Positions 1-6,882 of a DNA stretch of 64,000 nt are shown piece after piece (the first letter of the stretch is position 1; the number at the start of each line of letters is the position of its first letter). The notes below the pieces were generated by a model. The model was not told where the DNA came from, did no database searches, and saw nothing but the letters and a program-made list of their open reading frames with translations. Made by a program: the position numbers and the translations under genes. Source of the stretch: an uncultured Mycoplasmatota bacterium (lineage in GTDB: Bacteria; Bacillota_I; Bacilli_A; RF39; UBA660); the NCBI GenBank assembly GCA_900548725.1, contig URLV01000001.1, positions 1-64,000 of the forward strand, written 5' to 3'.

Positions 1-8
1 ATATCAAA

Positions 9-31
9 AAGCCGCACCCTAGTGGTGCGGT
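9..31 (-). terminator. GC-rich hairpin with T-run on the minus strand
   Basis: CCGCACC and GGTGCGG form a 7-bp stem around a 5-nt loop. On the minus strand the stem is followed by CTTTTTG, so it can act as an intrinsic terminator for leftward transcripts. It is unusually GC-rich for this window. Confidence 0.6.
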
Positions 32-47
32 TCAAATTTCAATTTAG

Positions 48-72
48 GAAAAATGCCCTAGAGCATTTTTAT
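48..72. terminator. Bidirectional terminator downstream of the MBL hydrolase
   Basis: AAAAATGC and GCATTTTT pair around a 6-nt loop, with T-rich sequence on both sides. The stem overlaps the stop codon of the leftward MBL gene, a compact arrangement seen again at several genes in this window. Confidence 0.6.
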
Positions 73-584
73 TTTATATAGCTTTCAAGCATATCTTTTT
101 CATCAAATAAATAAGTACTATCTCCATGTCCAGGATATATTTTATAATTTATATTAGATTTCAAAATAGATTTAATACTTTCCTTCATCAAATTAAAATC
201 TCCACCTAAATCACATCTACCAATACAACCTTTAAATATAAAATCTCCACTAAACATAATATTATCAAAAATAAAACTTATAGAATCCATAGTATGTCCT
301 AAATTATATCTAACTTCAAATTTAAAATTTCCAATAACATTCATACCTTCATGTAAATTACTAATATCGTATACAGGAACTTTATAATATTTAGATATAT
401 TATCTAGTGCTCCAACATGATCAAAATGTCTATGTGTTAAAAGTATACCCACTACTTTTTTATCAATATTTTTAATTATTTTATCACTTTCACTACCAGG
501 ATCTATTATCAAACATTCACTATCATTTTCTAAAATATAACAATTAGTTTCTAATTCACCAACAACAACTTTTTTAATATTCAC
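69..584 (-). CDS. MBL-fold metallo-hydrolase (glyoxalase II/YqgX-like)
   Basis: Small cytoplasmic metallo-beta-lactamase-fold hydrolase of the glyoxalase II-like group. The zinc motif THRHFDHVG is clear, followed by GHTMDS, SGDFIFKGCIGR and the C-terminal YPGHGDST, which supply the remaining metal ligands. At about 171 residues it is a little shorter than usual for YqgX-type proteins but keeps every motif. I place the start at the GTG at 584 because GGTGAT lies 4 nt upstream, the same spacing used by other genes here; TTG and GTG codons at 596 and 593 are in frame but would overlap that ribosome binding site. The substrate cannot be read from sequence. Confidence 0.85.
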   Translation of the reverse strand: MNIKKVVVGELETNCYILENDSECLIIDPGSESDKIIKNIDKKVVGILLTHRHFDHVGALDNISKYYKVPVYDISNLHEGMNVIGNFKFEVRYNLGHTMDSISFIFDNIMFSGDFIFKGCIGRCDLGGDFNLMKESIKSILKSNINYKIYPGHGDSTYLFDEKDMLESYIK

Positions 585-652
585 ATGTATCACCAATATT
601 ATTTTACAATTTTTTTAATATTTATGCTATACTTATATAGTAGGTGATGTAA

Positions 653-1201
653 ATGAATTTAATAATGATAATAATATTAATTACAATAGTACTAATAGGA
701 ATATTAATAATAAGTTATATTTATAATTATAACAATTTACAAGAATTAAATATTAAAATTAATGAATCAGAAAGCATAATAGATAATGAATTAAGAAACA
801 AATATGATTTAATTATGAAATCTTCTACAACTATAAATAAATTATTAAAAAAAGAAGTTACATATTTCAAAGATTTAGAAAAATTAAAAAAAGAAGATAT
901 ATCAAATTTTGACTTAGATAGGAAAATAATTGAAGGCGAAAATCTAATTCATCAAGTAAAAAATGACTACAAATCTTTAAATGATAACGAAGAATATATA
1001 AGTATAATTAATGATTTAAAAGATAGTGATGAATTATTAGAAGCAGCAAAATCATTTTATAACAAATATACAACAGAAATAAATTTATTAATAAAAAAAT
1101 TCCCAACAAATATAATTGCTAAATTTCATAAAATAAAACTTAGAAACTATTTTGATGGAAAAAATATGTTTGACGACGAAATCAAAGACTTTAAACTTTG
1201 A
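653..1201 (+). CDS. LemA-family-like membrane-anchored protein
   Basis: A 182-residue protein with one N-terminal membrane helix (about residues 3-25) and a long, charged helical remainder. The order of helices and the C-terminal stretch YTTEINLLIKKFPTNIIA resemble LemA family proteins, which have an N-out anchor and a cytoplasmic helical bundle of unknown function. The match is by pattern only and the protein is divergent. The start is supported by GGTGAT 4 nt before ATG. It is divergently transcribed from the MBL hydrolase and ends in TGA, one of the codons showing that TGA is a stop in this organism. Confidence 0.6.
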   Translation: MNLIMIIILITIVLIGILIISYIYNYNNLQELNIKINESESIIDNELRNKYDLIMKSSTTINKLLKKEVTYFKDLEKLKKEDISNFDLDRKIIEGENLIHQVKNDYKSLNDNEEYISIINDLKDSDELLEAAKSFYNKYTTEINLLIKKFPTNIIAKFHKIKLRNYFDGKNMFDDEIKDFKL

Positions 1202-1264
1202 TTTTTTTATAACTTAATATAAATCAATCATTTTTAAGACACTTTATTCGTTAATGAATAATTA

Positions 1265-1702
1265 TTATAAATACACTTTCAATTTATCAATACTCTTTTG
1301 TTGATATTCTTTAAATTCTTCTCCTAATTTAATTAATTCTTTATCAATTCTATCTTTATAATTATCTAGCTTTTTACTAACACCAAGTACTCCCATAGTC
1401 ATACCTTGTATTAACATATCAGCAATACGACTATCACTATTATCTTTCATAATTTCCATATTTATACCTAAATAAGCTCCCATTTTACTAATTAAAGGTT
1501 TACTTTCTATATTATATTTATTATCTTTCATATATTTTTTAATCTTTTTTAAATATTCTTCATAACCTTTAATAACTTCTTCTATAACTATCTTTATTTT
1601 ATTATCTTTCTTATTAATTTTTTTAATCAACAAAGTTAAATTATTAAGAGCCATATCACTATCTTGATATAAATAAGTTAAAAATTCTTTATTTTCATTC
1701 AT
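1265..1702 (-). CDS. Uncharacterised helical protein
   Basis: About 145 residues, almost entirely predicted helix, no membrane segment and no cysteine. A four-helix-bundle (ferritin-like) fold is possible from the spacing of the helices, but I see no clear metal-binding ExxH pairs. ATG at 1702 has GGTGAT upstream; a longer in-frame start at 1714 would place that ribosome binding site inside the gene. It stands alone between the LemA-like gene and the pseudopilin. Function unknown. Confidence 0.6.
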   Translation of the reverse strand: MNENKEFLTYLYQDSDMALNNLTLLIKKINKKDNKIKIVIEEVIKGYEEYLKKIKKYMKDNKYNIESKPLISKMGAYLGINMEIMKDNSDSRIADMLIQGMTMGVLGVSKKLDNYKDRIDKELIKLGEEFKEYQQKSIDKLKVYL

Positions 1703-1745
1703 AATTATCACCATTCTTATTATGAATAATATAATATATTTTATA

Positions 1746-2117
1746 CTAAAAACTTAATTTATAATCTAATACTCCAACTTCATCTATAGTAACATCAACG
1801 TATTCATTATCTATGTTAAAATAATCTCCACTTACTGGATTATATATTTTCTTATCTATTAATCCACATTCTTTAATACTATTTAAATATATTCTAACTT
1901 TATCATTATCTATTAATTTATTATAAGTATCTCTACCACATTTATTATTTAAATAAACTTCTGTACTTTTAACAATATTTTCTCTTACTTCTTCTAATTG
2001 GTCAGCTCTAGAAGTTTTAATAGCATCATTAATTTTAGGTAAAGTTATAATACCAACAATACTTAATAATGCTATAACAGTAACTATTTCAATTAATGTA
2101 AATCCTTTTTTATTCAT
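1746..2117 (-). CDS. Type IV pilin/pseudopilin-like protein
   Basis: A 123-residue protein starting with a textbook class III prepilin signal: MNKKGFTLIE, with cleavage expected after the glycine, followed by a hydrophobic helix to about residue 29. This is the signature processed by prepilin peptidase in pili, type II secretion and competence (Com) pseudopili. The C-terminal part has two cysteines (in NKCGRD and KECGL) that could form a disulfide. Its ATG shares one base with the truA stop (TAATG), so it is probably translationally coupled to truA. No pilus assembly ATPase or peptidase lies nearby, so the partner machine is elsewhere. Confidence 0.8.
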   Translation of the reverse strand: MNKKGFTLIEIVTVIALLSIVGIITLPKINDAIKTSRADQLEEVRENIVKSTEVYLNNKCGRDTYNKLIDNDKVRIYLNSIKECGLIDKKIYNPVSGDYFNIDNEYVDVTIDEVGVLDYKLSF

Positions 2118-2839
2118 TAATATTCCACACTTTCTAAATATAATCCATTACTTGGTGCTGTAATATAAGTATATTTATTTTCATCACTATCAATCATATT
2201 TTTAAATTCTTCTATACTTATTTTACCACATCCAACCAACAATAAAGCACCAACCATATTTCTAACCATATATCTATGAAAACTTTTTCCTTCAAAAGTT
2301 ATTGTCAAAATATCTTTTTCTTTTTTAAAAATTATTTTATATATTTCACTATTATAATTATTTCTATCCCCACTAACAAAAACTTTGTAAGAATGTTTAC
2401 CAATTAAATAATTACTTGCTATCTTCATACTTTTAATTTCTAATCTTTTACAATAATTATATAGATAATCTTGTTTAATAACATCATACTTACCCATATT
2501 TATTATATATTTATATATTTTCTTTTTTACACTAAATCTAGCATGAAAATCATCATTAACTTTTATACAATCTAAAACTCTTACATAATTACTTAACAAA
2601 CTATTAATTGCATTAACTAATCTTTCACAAGGAATATCATATTTAAGTTCAAAATGACATTTTTGTCCTAAAGCATGTACACCTCTATCAGTTCTACCAC
2701 TGCCTTTTACATAAACTTTATCTTTATTTATAACACTTAATGCATCTTCTAATTCTTTTTGTATACTAGGTAAATCATTCAATCTTTGAAAACCATAATA
2801 TTTACTACCATCATAACTAACAGTTATCAAATATTTCAT
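2117..2839 (-). CDS. truA: tRNA pseudouridine(38-40) synthase TruA
   Basis: Converts uridines 38-40 of the tRNA anticodon arm to pseudouridine. The catalytic aspartate motif GRTDRGVHALGQ sits at about residues 48-59, and the late FHRYMVRNMVGALLLVG motif of TruA is intact. The length, 240 residues, is typical. In many Bacilli truA follows ecfA1-ecfA2-ecfT; here it overlaps the second ATPase gene by 4 nt, with no ecfT between them. Confidence 0.95.
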   Translation of the reverse strand: MKYLITVSYDGSKYYGFQRLNDLPSIQKELEDALSVINKDKVYVKGSGRTDRGVHALGQKCHFELKYDIPCERLVNAINSLLSNYVRVLDCIKVNDDFHARFSVKKKIYKYIINMGKYDVIKQDYLYNYCKRLEIKSMKIASNYLIGKHSYKVFVSGDRNNYNSEIYKIIFKKEKDILTITFEGKSFHRYMVRNMVGALLLVGCGKISIEEFKNMIDSDENKYTYITAPSNGLYLESVEY

Positions 2840-3468
2840 CTAACACTCCTATATATATCTTTTAATAATTCTTTATTATCAACAGTATAACTTAATTTAG
2901 CATTATTATTATTAGCAAGTCTAATAAATTTAATAATAGGAGGATATTCTATCTTAACCCTACTTTTATATATATTATTAAATTCATCATTAAATACAAT
3001 ATTACCATCTTTGAAAACCATTAAATAATTACATAAACTATTTAAAAATACTAAATCATTACTTATAACTATTAAACTACCACTATATTTACTTTTAATA
3101 TAATTAGTTATTCTTTTTTTGTATTTATAACTTAATCCTTTATCAAAATAATCTAACACAACAACATTTTTTTTATTTAAAATTATATAAACAAATAATA
3201 TTAATTTAAACTGTCCTTTACTTAAATCTTTAATTTTTCTTTTAAGCAAACTATAACTAATTTCTAACTCACTAAATATATTTAATATATTATTATCTAT
3301 TTTTAATTTATATCCATTTAAAAATCTTTTTACAGTCCATTCATCATCATACTCTATTCCATAAAAATCAAAACCATTATTTATTAAATCTAATTTGTCT
3401 CCATATACACCTGTAATAGTATTGTTTTTTATTATATCATTAGATTTATTACTATACATTATTTCCAT
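2836..3468 (-). CDS. Degenerate EcfA2-like ABC ATPase lacking Walker A
   Basis: A 210-residue relative of the ECF-transporter ATPase EcfA2, recognised by position before truA and by the C-terminal tail ending DNKELLKDIYRSVR. The Walker A region reads GVYGDKLDL, without the GxxGxGK[ST] loop, so it should not bind ATP in the usual way. The signature LSKGQFKL survives. The Walker B glutamate is replaced (LDYF) and the H-loop histidine is missing (ISND). Its ATG lies inside the end of the upstream ATPase gene, so the two are coupled. It is probably a non-catalytic half of a heterodimer; whether it still works in transport is open. Confidence 0.65.
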   Translation of the reverse strand: MEIMYSNKSNDIIKNNTITGVYGDKLDLINNGFDFYGIEYDDEWTVKRFLNGYKLKIDNNILNIFSELEISYSLLKRKIKDLSKGQFKLILFVYIILNKKNVVVLDYFDKGLSYKYKKRITNYIKSKYSGSLIVISNDLVFLNSLCNYLMVFKDGNIVFNDEFNNIYKSRVKIEYPPIIKFIRLANNNNAKLSYTVDNKELLKDIYRSVR

Positions 3469-4214
3469 AATAAATCCACCAACTCTTTCTCTATAATATG
3501 TGTATCATTTATTAATTCATAACTCTTAAGTAAATTATTTATATCATATATAAAAGGCAAAGATAATCCTAAATCTTTAAATATATCTTCTCTATCTAAT
3601 ACAACTTCTGTTTTATCAAATATTTCTTTTTTACCTTTATTCATTACTAATATTTTATCCATATATAATAATTCTTCCATATTGCTAGTAACATTTAATA
3701 ATGTAATATTCTTTTCTTTAATATAATTTAATATTTTAATCTTTCTATCTAGTTCTAAATAAGTTAATAAATCATCTATACAAAATAAACTTGGCATAAT
3801 TATTAACAATGATAATATTTTAATATAAATTCTATCTTCTGTATTTAAATCTATAAAATCTTTATCTATTATATCTTCTAATTTAAAATAATCTATAAAA
3901 TCATTTATTCTATTATCTATATCAATTTTATTATTATTTATCTTATTTAAATAATATTTTAGTTCATCTAAAGGATTATTAGTATTATAAATATTATCAT
4001 CAAAAACACATACTATATTATTTCTTTTATAATCTAAATTGTATTGATTAATGTCAATATTATCTATACAAATATTATTATTTTTAAATTTACCACATAT
4101 CATTTTTAAAAGTATTGTTTTCCCACATCCATTAGTTCCTATTACCCCAACTAATTCAGATGAATTTATATTAACATTTAAGTGTTTTATATTTATTGTC
4201 TTTATACCAATCAC
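3459..4214 (-). CDS. EcfA1-like ABC ATPase with intact Walker A but lost signature
   Basis: A 251-residue ECF-type ABC ATPase. Walker A (GTNGCGKT, about residues 26-33) is intact and the C-terminal GLSLPFIYDINNLL block is typical of EcfA proteins. The ABC signature is gone (LNTEDRIYIK where LSGGQ-like sequence is expected), the Walker B pair is DD rather than DE, the Q-loop reads VFDD and the H-loop reads TSN. The lesions complement those of the next gene, so only the composite site made of this Walker A and the partner's LSKGQ could bind ATP. The GTG at 4214 is the likely start, though its ribosome binding site is cramped. Confidence 0.65.
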   Translation of the reverse strand: MIGIKTINIKHLNVNINSSELVGVIGTNGCGKTILLKMICGKFKNNNICIDNIDINQYNLDYKRNNIVCVFDDNIYNTNNPLDELKYYLNKINNNKIDIDNRINDFIDYFKLEDIIDKDFIDLNTEDRIYIKILSLLIIMPSLFCIDDLLTYLELDRKIKILNYIKEKNITLLNVTSNMEELLYMDKILVMNKGKKEIFDKTEVVLDREDIFKDLGLSLPFIYDINNLLKSYELINDTHIIEKELVDLLWK

Positions 4215-4397
4215 ACCCTAACTATCTAAATTTTATCAAAAAAAATAGACAATGTCTATTTAATAAAATCACACTTTACTCTATTTAATAATAATTTCGT
4301 ATATTCTTCATCTTCAATTCTATTAATAGCAAAACACTTATTTCCTAAATTCTTAAAACTTGCTCCAGAATGATATAAAATTTTCTCATCTATCATT

Positions 4398-4428
4398 AAA
4401 AAATCTCTATGATACTTCATAGAGATTT
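4398..4428 (-). terminator. Strong terminator after the second AbiF hairpin
   Basis: AAATCTCTATG and CATAGAGATTT make a perfect 11-bp stem with a 6-nt loop, followed on the minus strand by TTTTTT. It lies 2 nt beyond the second hairpin repeat and is the likely 3' end of the abiF transcript. It also overlaps the ORF6N remnant frame. Confidence 0.7.
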
Positions 4429-4430
4429 GA

Positions 4431-4466
4431 CGACTTATGGCTTCAAAAGTTTCATAAGTACCAATC
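4431..4466 (-). ncRNA. AbiF-associated hairpin RNA, downstream copy
   Basis: A 36-nt repeat, 33 of 36 bases identical to 5383-5418 and in the same orientation. On the minus strand it folds as ACTTATG with CATAAGT, an internal loop, then a CTT/AAG inner stem. Against the upstream copy, one stem pair changes on both sides (T-A here, G-C there), which keeps the pairing; the third difference is in the terminal loop. That pattern indicates selection on RNA structure. It sits in the abiF 3' UTR just ahead of a strong terminator. An antitoxin-RNA role is inferred from the reported association of AbiF proteins with a small RNA. Confidence 0.6.
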
Positions 4467-4491
4467 AATTTTAGTATATAACTTTTATAAG

Positions 4492-5358
4492 TTAAATATT
4501 CTTATAAAAGCCCATTATTTTCAAAATATTATCTATTTTGATTGATTTAAGCTTATTATCTAAATCTTTTATTTCATTATTAATTAATTTAACAAATTCT
4601 TTTTTCTTTTCTTTAGGTAATAAACTTTCCATGCATTTCATTACCATATAAATATTAACTGATTTTTCATTATAATTTTTTTCAATATATTTAAATGATA
4701 TTCTAAATTTACTATGGAATGAAAATAATCTATCATTATGAGCACATATATTTCTAATCATTGTCATATTTACGATTATTTGTTTTAACACTTTATCTGA
4801 CAATTTAAAGTATTTACTTATATTTTGTCTATCCGGTTGTTTTAGTATAGCATATAATCTACTTAATTCTCCTAATGTTAGAATTTTAGTTAATACAAAC
4901 GGTGGAACAAACCCATACTCACCAATATAATGAGTGACAGCTTCATGTTTTCCATTTTGTTTATCTATTTCTTCTTCTATAACATTAATTGATTCTGTAA
5001 TAGTCGCTTCATTAACTGTATTATCAAAATTTTCTTTAATTAAATAACCTTTTATACCATATTTTAAAGATATTGTTTCTGCTAATAAAGATTTTAAAAT
5101 TAGTTCAATTTCTAATGAATATTTAAGAAATATATTTCTTAAATTTTTATCAAATTCAAACAAAGAATATATTTCGTCAAAAGATACATTATTTTTATAT
5201 TCATTATTTATATTTTTAAAAACATCTTTATAGGTATTTATGATTGAATAATAAGAATAAATTTTGATTTTGTTTAAAGCATCTCCTTTATTATTAACAG
5301 ATACACCTTTTGATATTATATAATCTAATAATTCATTAGAATTCTTATATTCTTTCAT
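4492..5358 (-). CDS. abiF: AbiF/AbiD-type abortive-infection protein (Abi_2, HEPN)
   Basis: A 288-residue Abi_2-family protein. The predicted RNase motif of HEPN proteins, R-x4-H, is present as RNICAH (R202, H207), followed by NDRLFSFHSKF as in other Abi_2 members; KSLLAETISLKYG (about residues 89-101) is the other conserved helix. Members abort phage infection, and published work reports that AbiF toxins are paired with a small antitoxin RNA and proposes them as ancestors of Cas13. Here a consensus promoter, a 36-nt hairpin RNA with terminator and then AAAGGAAGTGAG precede the ATG, and a second hairpin copy follows the stop. The protein family is fairly secure; the toxin-antitoxin role is inference. 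Confidence 0.8.
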   Translation of the reverse strand: MKEYKNSNELLDYIISKGVSVNNKGDALNKIKIYSYYSIINTYKDVFKNINNEYKNNVSFDEIYSLFEFDKNLRNIFLKYSLEIELILKSLLAETISLKYGIKGYLIKENFDNTVNEATITESINVIEEEIDKQNGKHEAVTHYIGEYGFVPPFVLTKILTLGELSRLYAILKQPDRQNISKYFKLSDKVLKQIIVNMTMIRNICAHNDRLFSFHSKFRISFKYIEKNYNEKSVNIYMVMKCMESLLPKEKKKEFVKLINNEIKDLDNKLKSIKIDNILKIMGFYKNI

Positions 5359-5373
5359 AACTCACTTCCTTTA

Positions 5374-5418
5374 ATAAAAAAACGACTTAGGGCTTCGAAA
5401 GTTTCCTAAGTACCAATC
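5374..5418 (-). ncRNA. AbiF-associated hairpin RNA, upstream copy with terminator
   Basis: From the promoter at 5426-5454, transcription should start near 5418 with GATTGGTACTTAGG. The RNA folds as ACTTAGG/CCTAAGT with an inner CTT/AAG stem and is followed by CG and seven Ts, so most transcripts should stop after about 45 nt, before the abiF ribosome binding site. This gives a short RNA plus readthrough toxin mRNA from one promoter, as in type III toxin-antitoxin loci. The covarying partner copy lies behind the gene. Confidence 0.65.
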
Positions 5419-5425
5419 GATATAA

Positions 5426-5454
5426 ATCATATCATAAATTATTATCATCGTCAA
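5426..5454 (-). promoter_or_regulatory. Sigma-A promoter for the AbiF hairpin RNA and abiF
   Basis: TTGACG (5449-5454) and TATGAT (5426-5431) with exactly 17 bp between them on the minus strand. It is one of the best promoters in the window and is placed so that the RNA begins at the hairpin repeat. Confidence 0.75.
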
Positions 5455-5645
5455 TAATTTGTACAAAACTTTCTAAATTTCCATAAAAGGTTATGCATTA
5501 AAACATATCCACCTGCTAATTAAATGTTATAATAATTACTTAATAACTTTGATTTTTTTTTCAAGAGAACACTTTATATATCAACTTATAACTTATAATT
5601 TTATATTAACGTTATTAATACTTTCAAAAGAAATTAAGTCTAATA

Positions 5646-5717
5646 TTATTTGTCATGGCATTTAGTTGCTGATATTTTTCTTCCACTTATCTCATACATT
5701 TTTTCTTTTATATTCAT
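5646..5717 (-). pseudogene. Possible N-terminal remnant of the ORF6N gene
   Basis: A 23-codon frame with a strong ribosome binding site (GGGAGGG, 5724-5730) beginning MNIKEKMYEISGRK. This resembles the IxEKIYEIRGxQVMLD start of ORF6N-domain proteins, after which the frame degenerates and stops. Together with the tail at 4256-4430 it suggests that a complete ORF6N gene once spanned this place and was disrupted. The match is short and from memory. The rest of 5455-6000 shows no other gene that I can support, only AT-rich DNA and small hairpins. Confidence 0.35.
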
Positions 5718-5874
5718 CCAAAACCCTCCCTTTTTAAAGAACAATACAAAAATAAGATATCTGCATATTTATCTTCATATTATTTCTTTTATTTTATATT
5801 ATAACATTACATACATACAACATCAATATAGAAATATATAAATGATTAATTTTAAATTTTTGTAAAAAAAAAGA

Positions 5875-5905
5875 AACACATCAACAAGAATGTGTCCCTT
5901 GAATA
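5875..5905. other. Hairpin in the 5.45-6.0 kb gap
   Basis: ACACAT and ATGTGT pair around an 8-nt loop, next to an A-run on the left side. On the minus strand this could end the yihY transcript. A second hairpin (GTACTC/GAGTAC, about 5970-5994) lies between it and yihY. Confidence 0.4.
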
Positions 5906-6000
5906 TTATTCTACAATATTTTTTAATTTAAAACATCAAATTAATTTAATATCGTAAACAATCCGTACTCAAATAATACCCGTGAGTACATTATTATTAT

Positions 6001-6882
6001 TTATTTTTTTCTTTCTTTTATTATACCAGTTTTTTCCAATTCATGATTTTCTACTTTAACATTCAAGCATAATCCAATAACGAATATATAACATAACCAG
6101 TAAATCCATAACATCAAAATTGCTAGACCACTTAAACTTCCATAATATTTATCATATGCAGTAAAGTTGTTAATCCAACCACTATATAAATAAGTAGCAA
6201 TCAACCAAAATATTGTTGTAAATATTGCTCCCAAATTTAGTCCTTTAGTATCTACATCTTTGTCAGGTGCAATAACATATATAGATTTAATAAAAAAATA
6301 TATTATAAACCATGTAATTGGTCCTCTAATAATAGTTAATATAGGATCTATTATACTTTTTAAATTAAAGTAATCAAAACTACTAATAATTTTATTACCC
6401 AATAAAGGAACTATTAAAACAAATATATATAAAATACAAAGTAACATAGTCATAACTATAGCTTTCATTCTTCTTTTTAAATAACTTGTTTGCTTAATTC
6501 CATAAATTTGATCACTAGCAACTATAATACTACTAGCACCATTTGCTGCAATAAAGAATAAAATACAAATTACACTAATATATTTTAAACTAATTTCTTG
6601 TCCCATAATATTAGGAACAATTACTTCAAAATTAATACTACTAAAAATCCTATTTAAAAATGAACTTAAATCTTCAACTGTTAAACCAAATGAACTTGCA
6701 ATAGCAGTTATTATTGATAAAACCGGAACTACACTTAATATTACTGAGAAAGCTAGATGTCCAGGTAAAAAACACATTTCTGGTTTAAATAATATTTCCC
6801 AAACTTTACTAAAAAAGTCTTTAAAATATTTTCTATTTTTATTAAATATTTTAGATAATAAATCTAATATTTTATTTATCAT
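6001..6882 (-). CDS. YihY/BrkB-family inner membrane protein
   Basis: About 293 residues with six predicted membrane helices, beginning with the family's amphipathic stretch and the conserved LAFSVILSVVPVLSI segment. YihY proteins were once called RNase BN, but that assignment was withdrawn; the function remains unknown. The start is the ATG at 6882 (GAGG a few bases before); an ATG two codons upstream of a TTG at 6900 would place the site inside the previous gene. It overlaps the end of the GGDEF-protein gene, so the two are probably co-transcribed. Confidence 0.8.
   Translation of the reverse strand: MINKILDLLSKIFNKNRKYFKDFFSKVWEILFKPEMCFLPGHLAFSVILSVVPVLSIITAIASSFGLTVEDLSSFLNRIFSSINFEVIVPNIMGQEISLKYISVICILFFIAANGASSIIVASDQIYGIKQTSYLKRRMKAIVMTMLLCILYIFVLIVPLLGNKIISSFDYFNLKSIIDPILTIIRGPITWFIIYFFIKSIYVIAPDKDVDTKGLNLGAIFTTIFWLIATYLYSGWINNFTAYDKYYGSLSGLAILMLWIYWLCYIFVIGLCLNVKVENHELEKTGIIKERKK

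Larger units (their letters stand above)
4256..4468 (-). pseudogene. C-terminal remnant of an ORF6N/RhuM-type phage gene
   Basis: An open frame of 70 codons. Residues from about 18 on (MKYHRDFLMID, YHSGASFKNLGNKCFAI) resemble the C-terminal end of ORF6N-domain proteins, in which an HDRFLIID-like and a YHIGASLKDLGKK-like segment occur. That comparison is from memory. The first 14 or so codons are simply the translation of the hairpin repeat at 4431-4466, and no ribosome binding site precedes the ATG. I read it as the tail of a gene cut by the AbiF module, probably not translated. Confidence 0.5.

Noticed and set aside
4431..5418. The two 36-nt repeats as a minimal CRISPR array
   Set aside because: Only two copies about 950 bp apart with a gene between them, no spacers and no cas genes; their covariation fits a structured RNA better.
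5650..5841. Rightward 63-codon frame with hydrophobic residues in the 5.4-6.0 kb gap
   Set aside because: No ribosome binding site, skewed to codons produced by AT-rich DNA, and it lies opposite the better supported ORF6N-like remnant.
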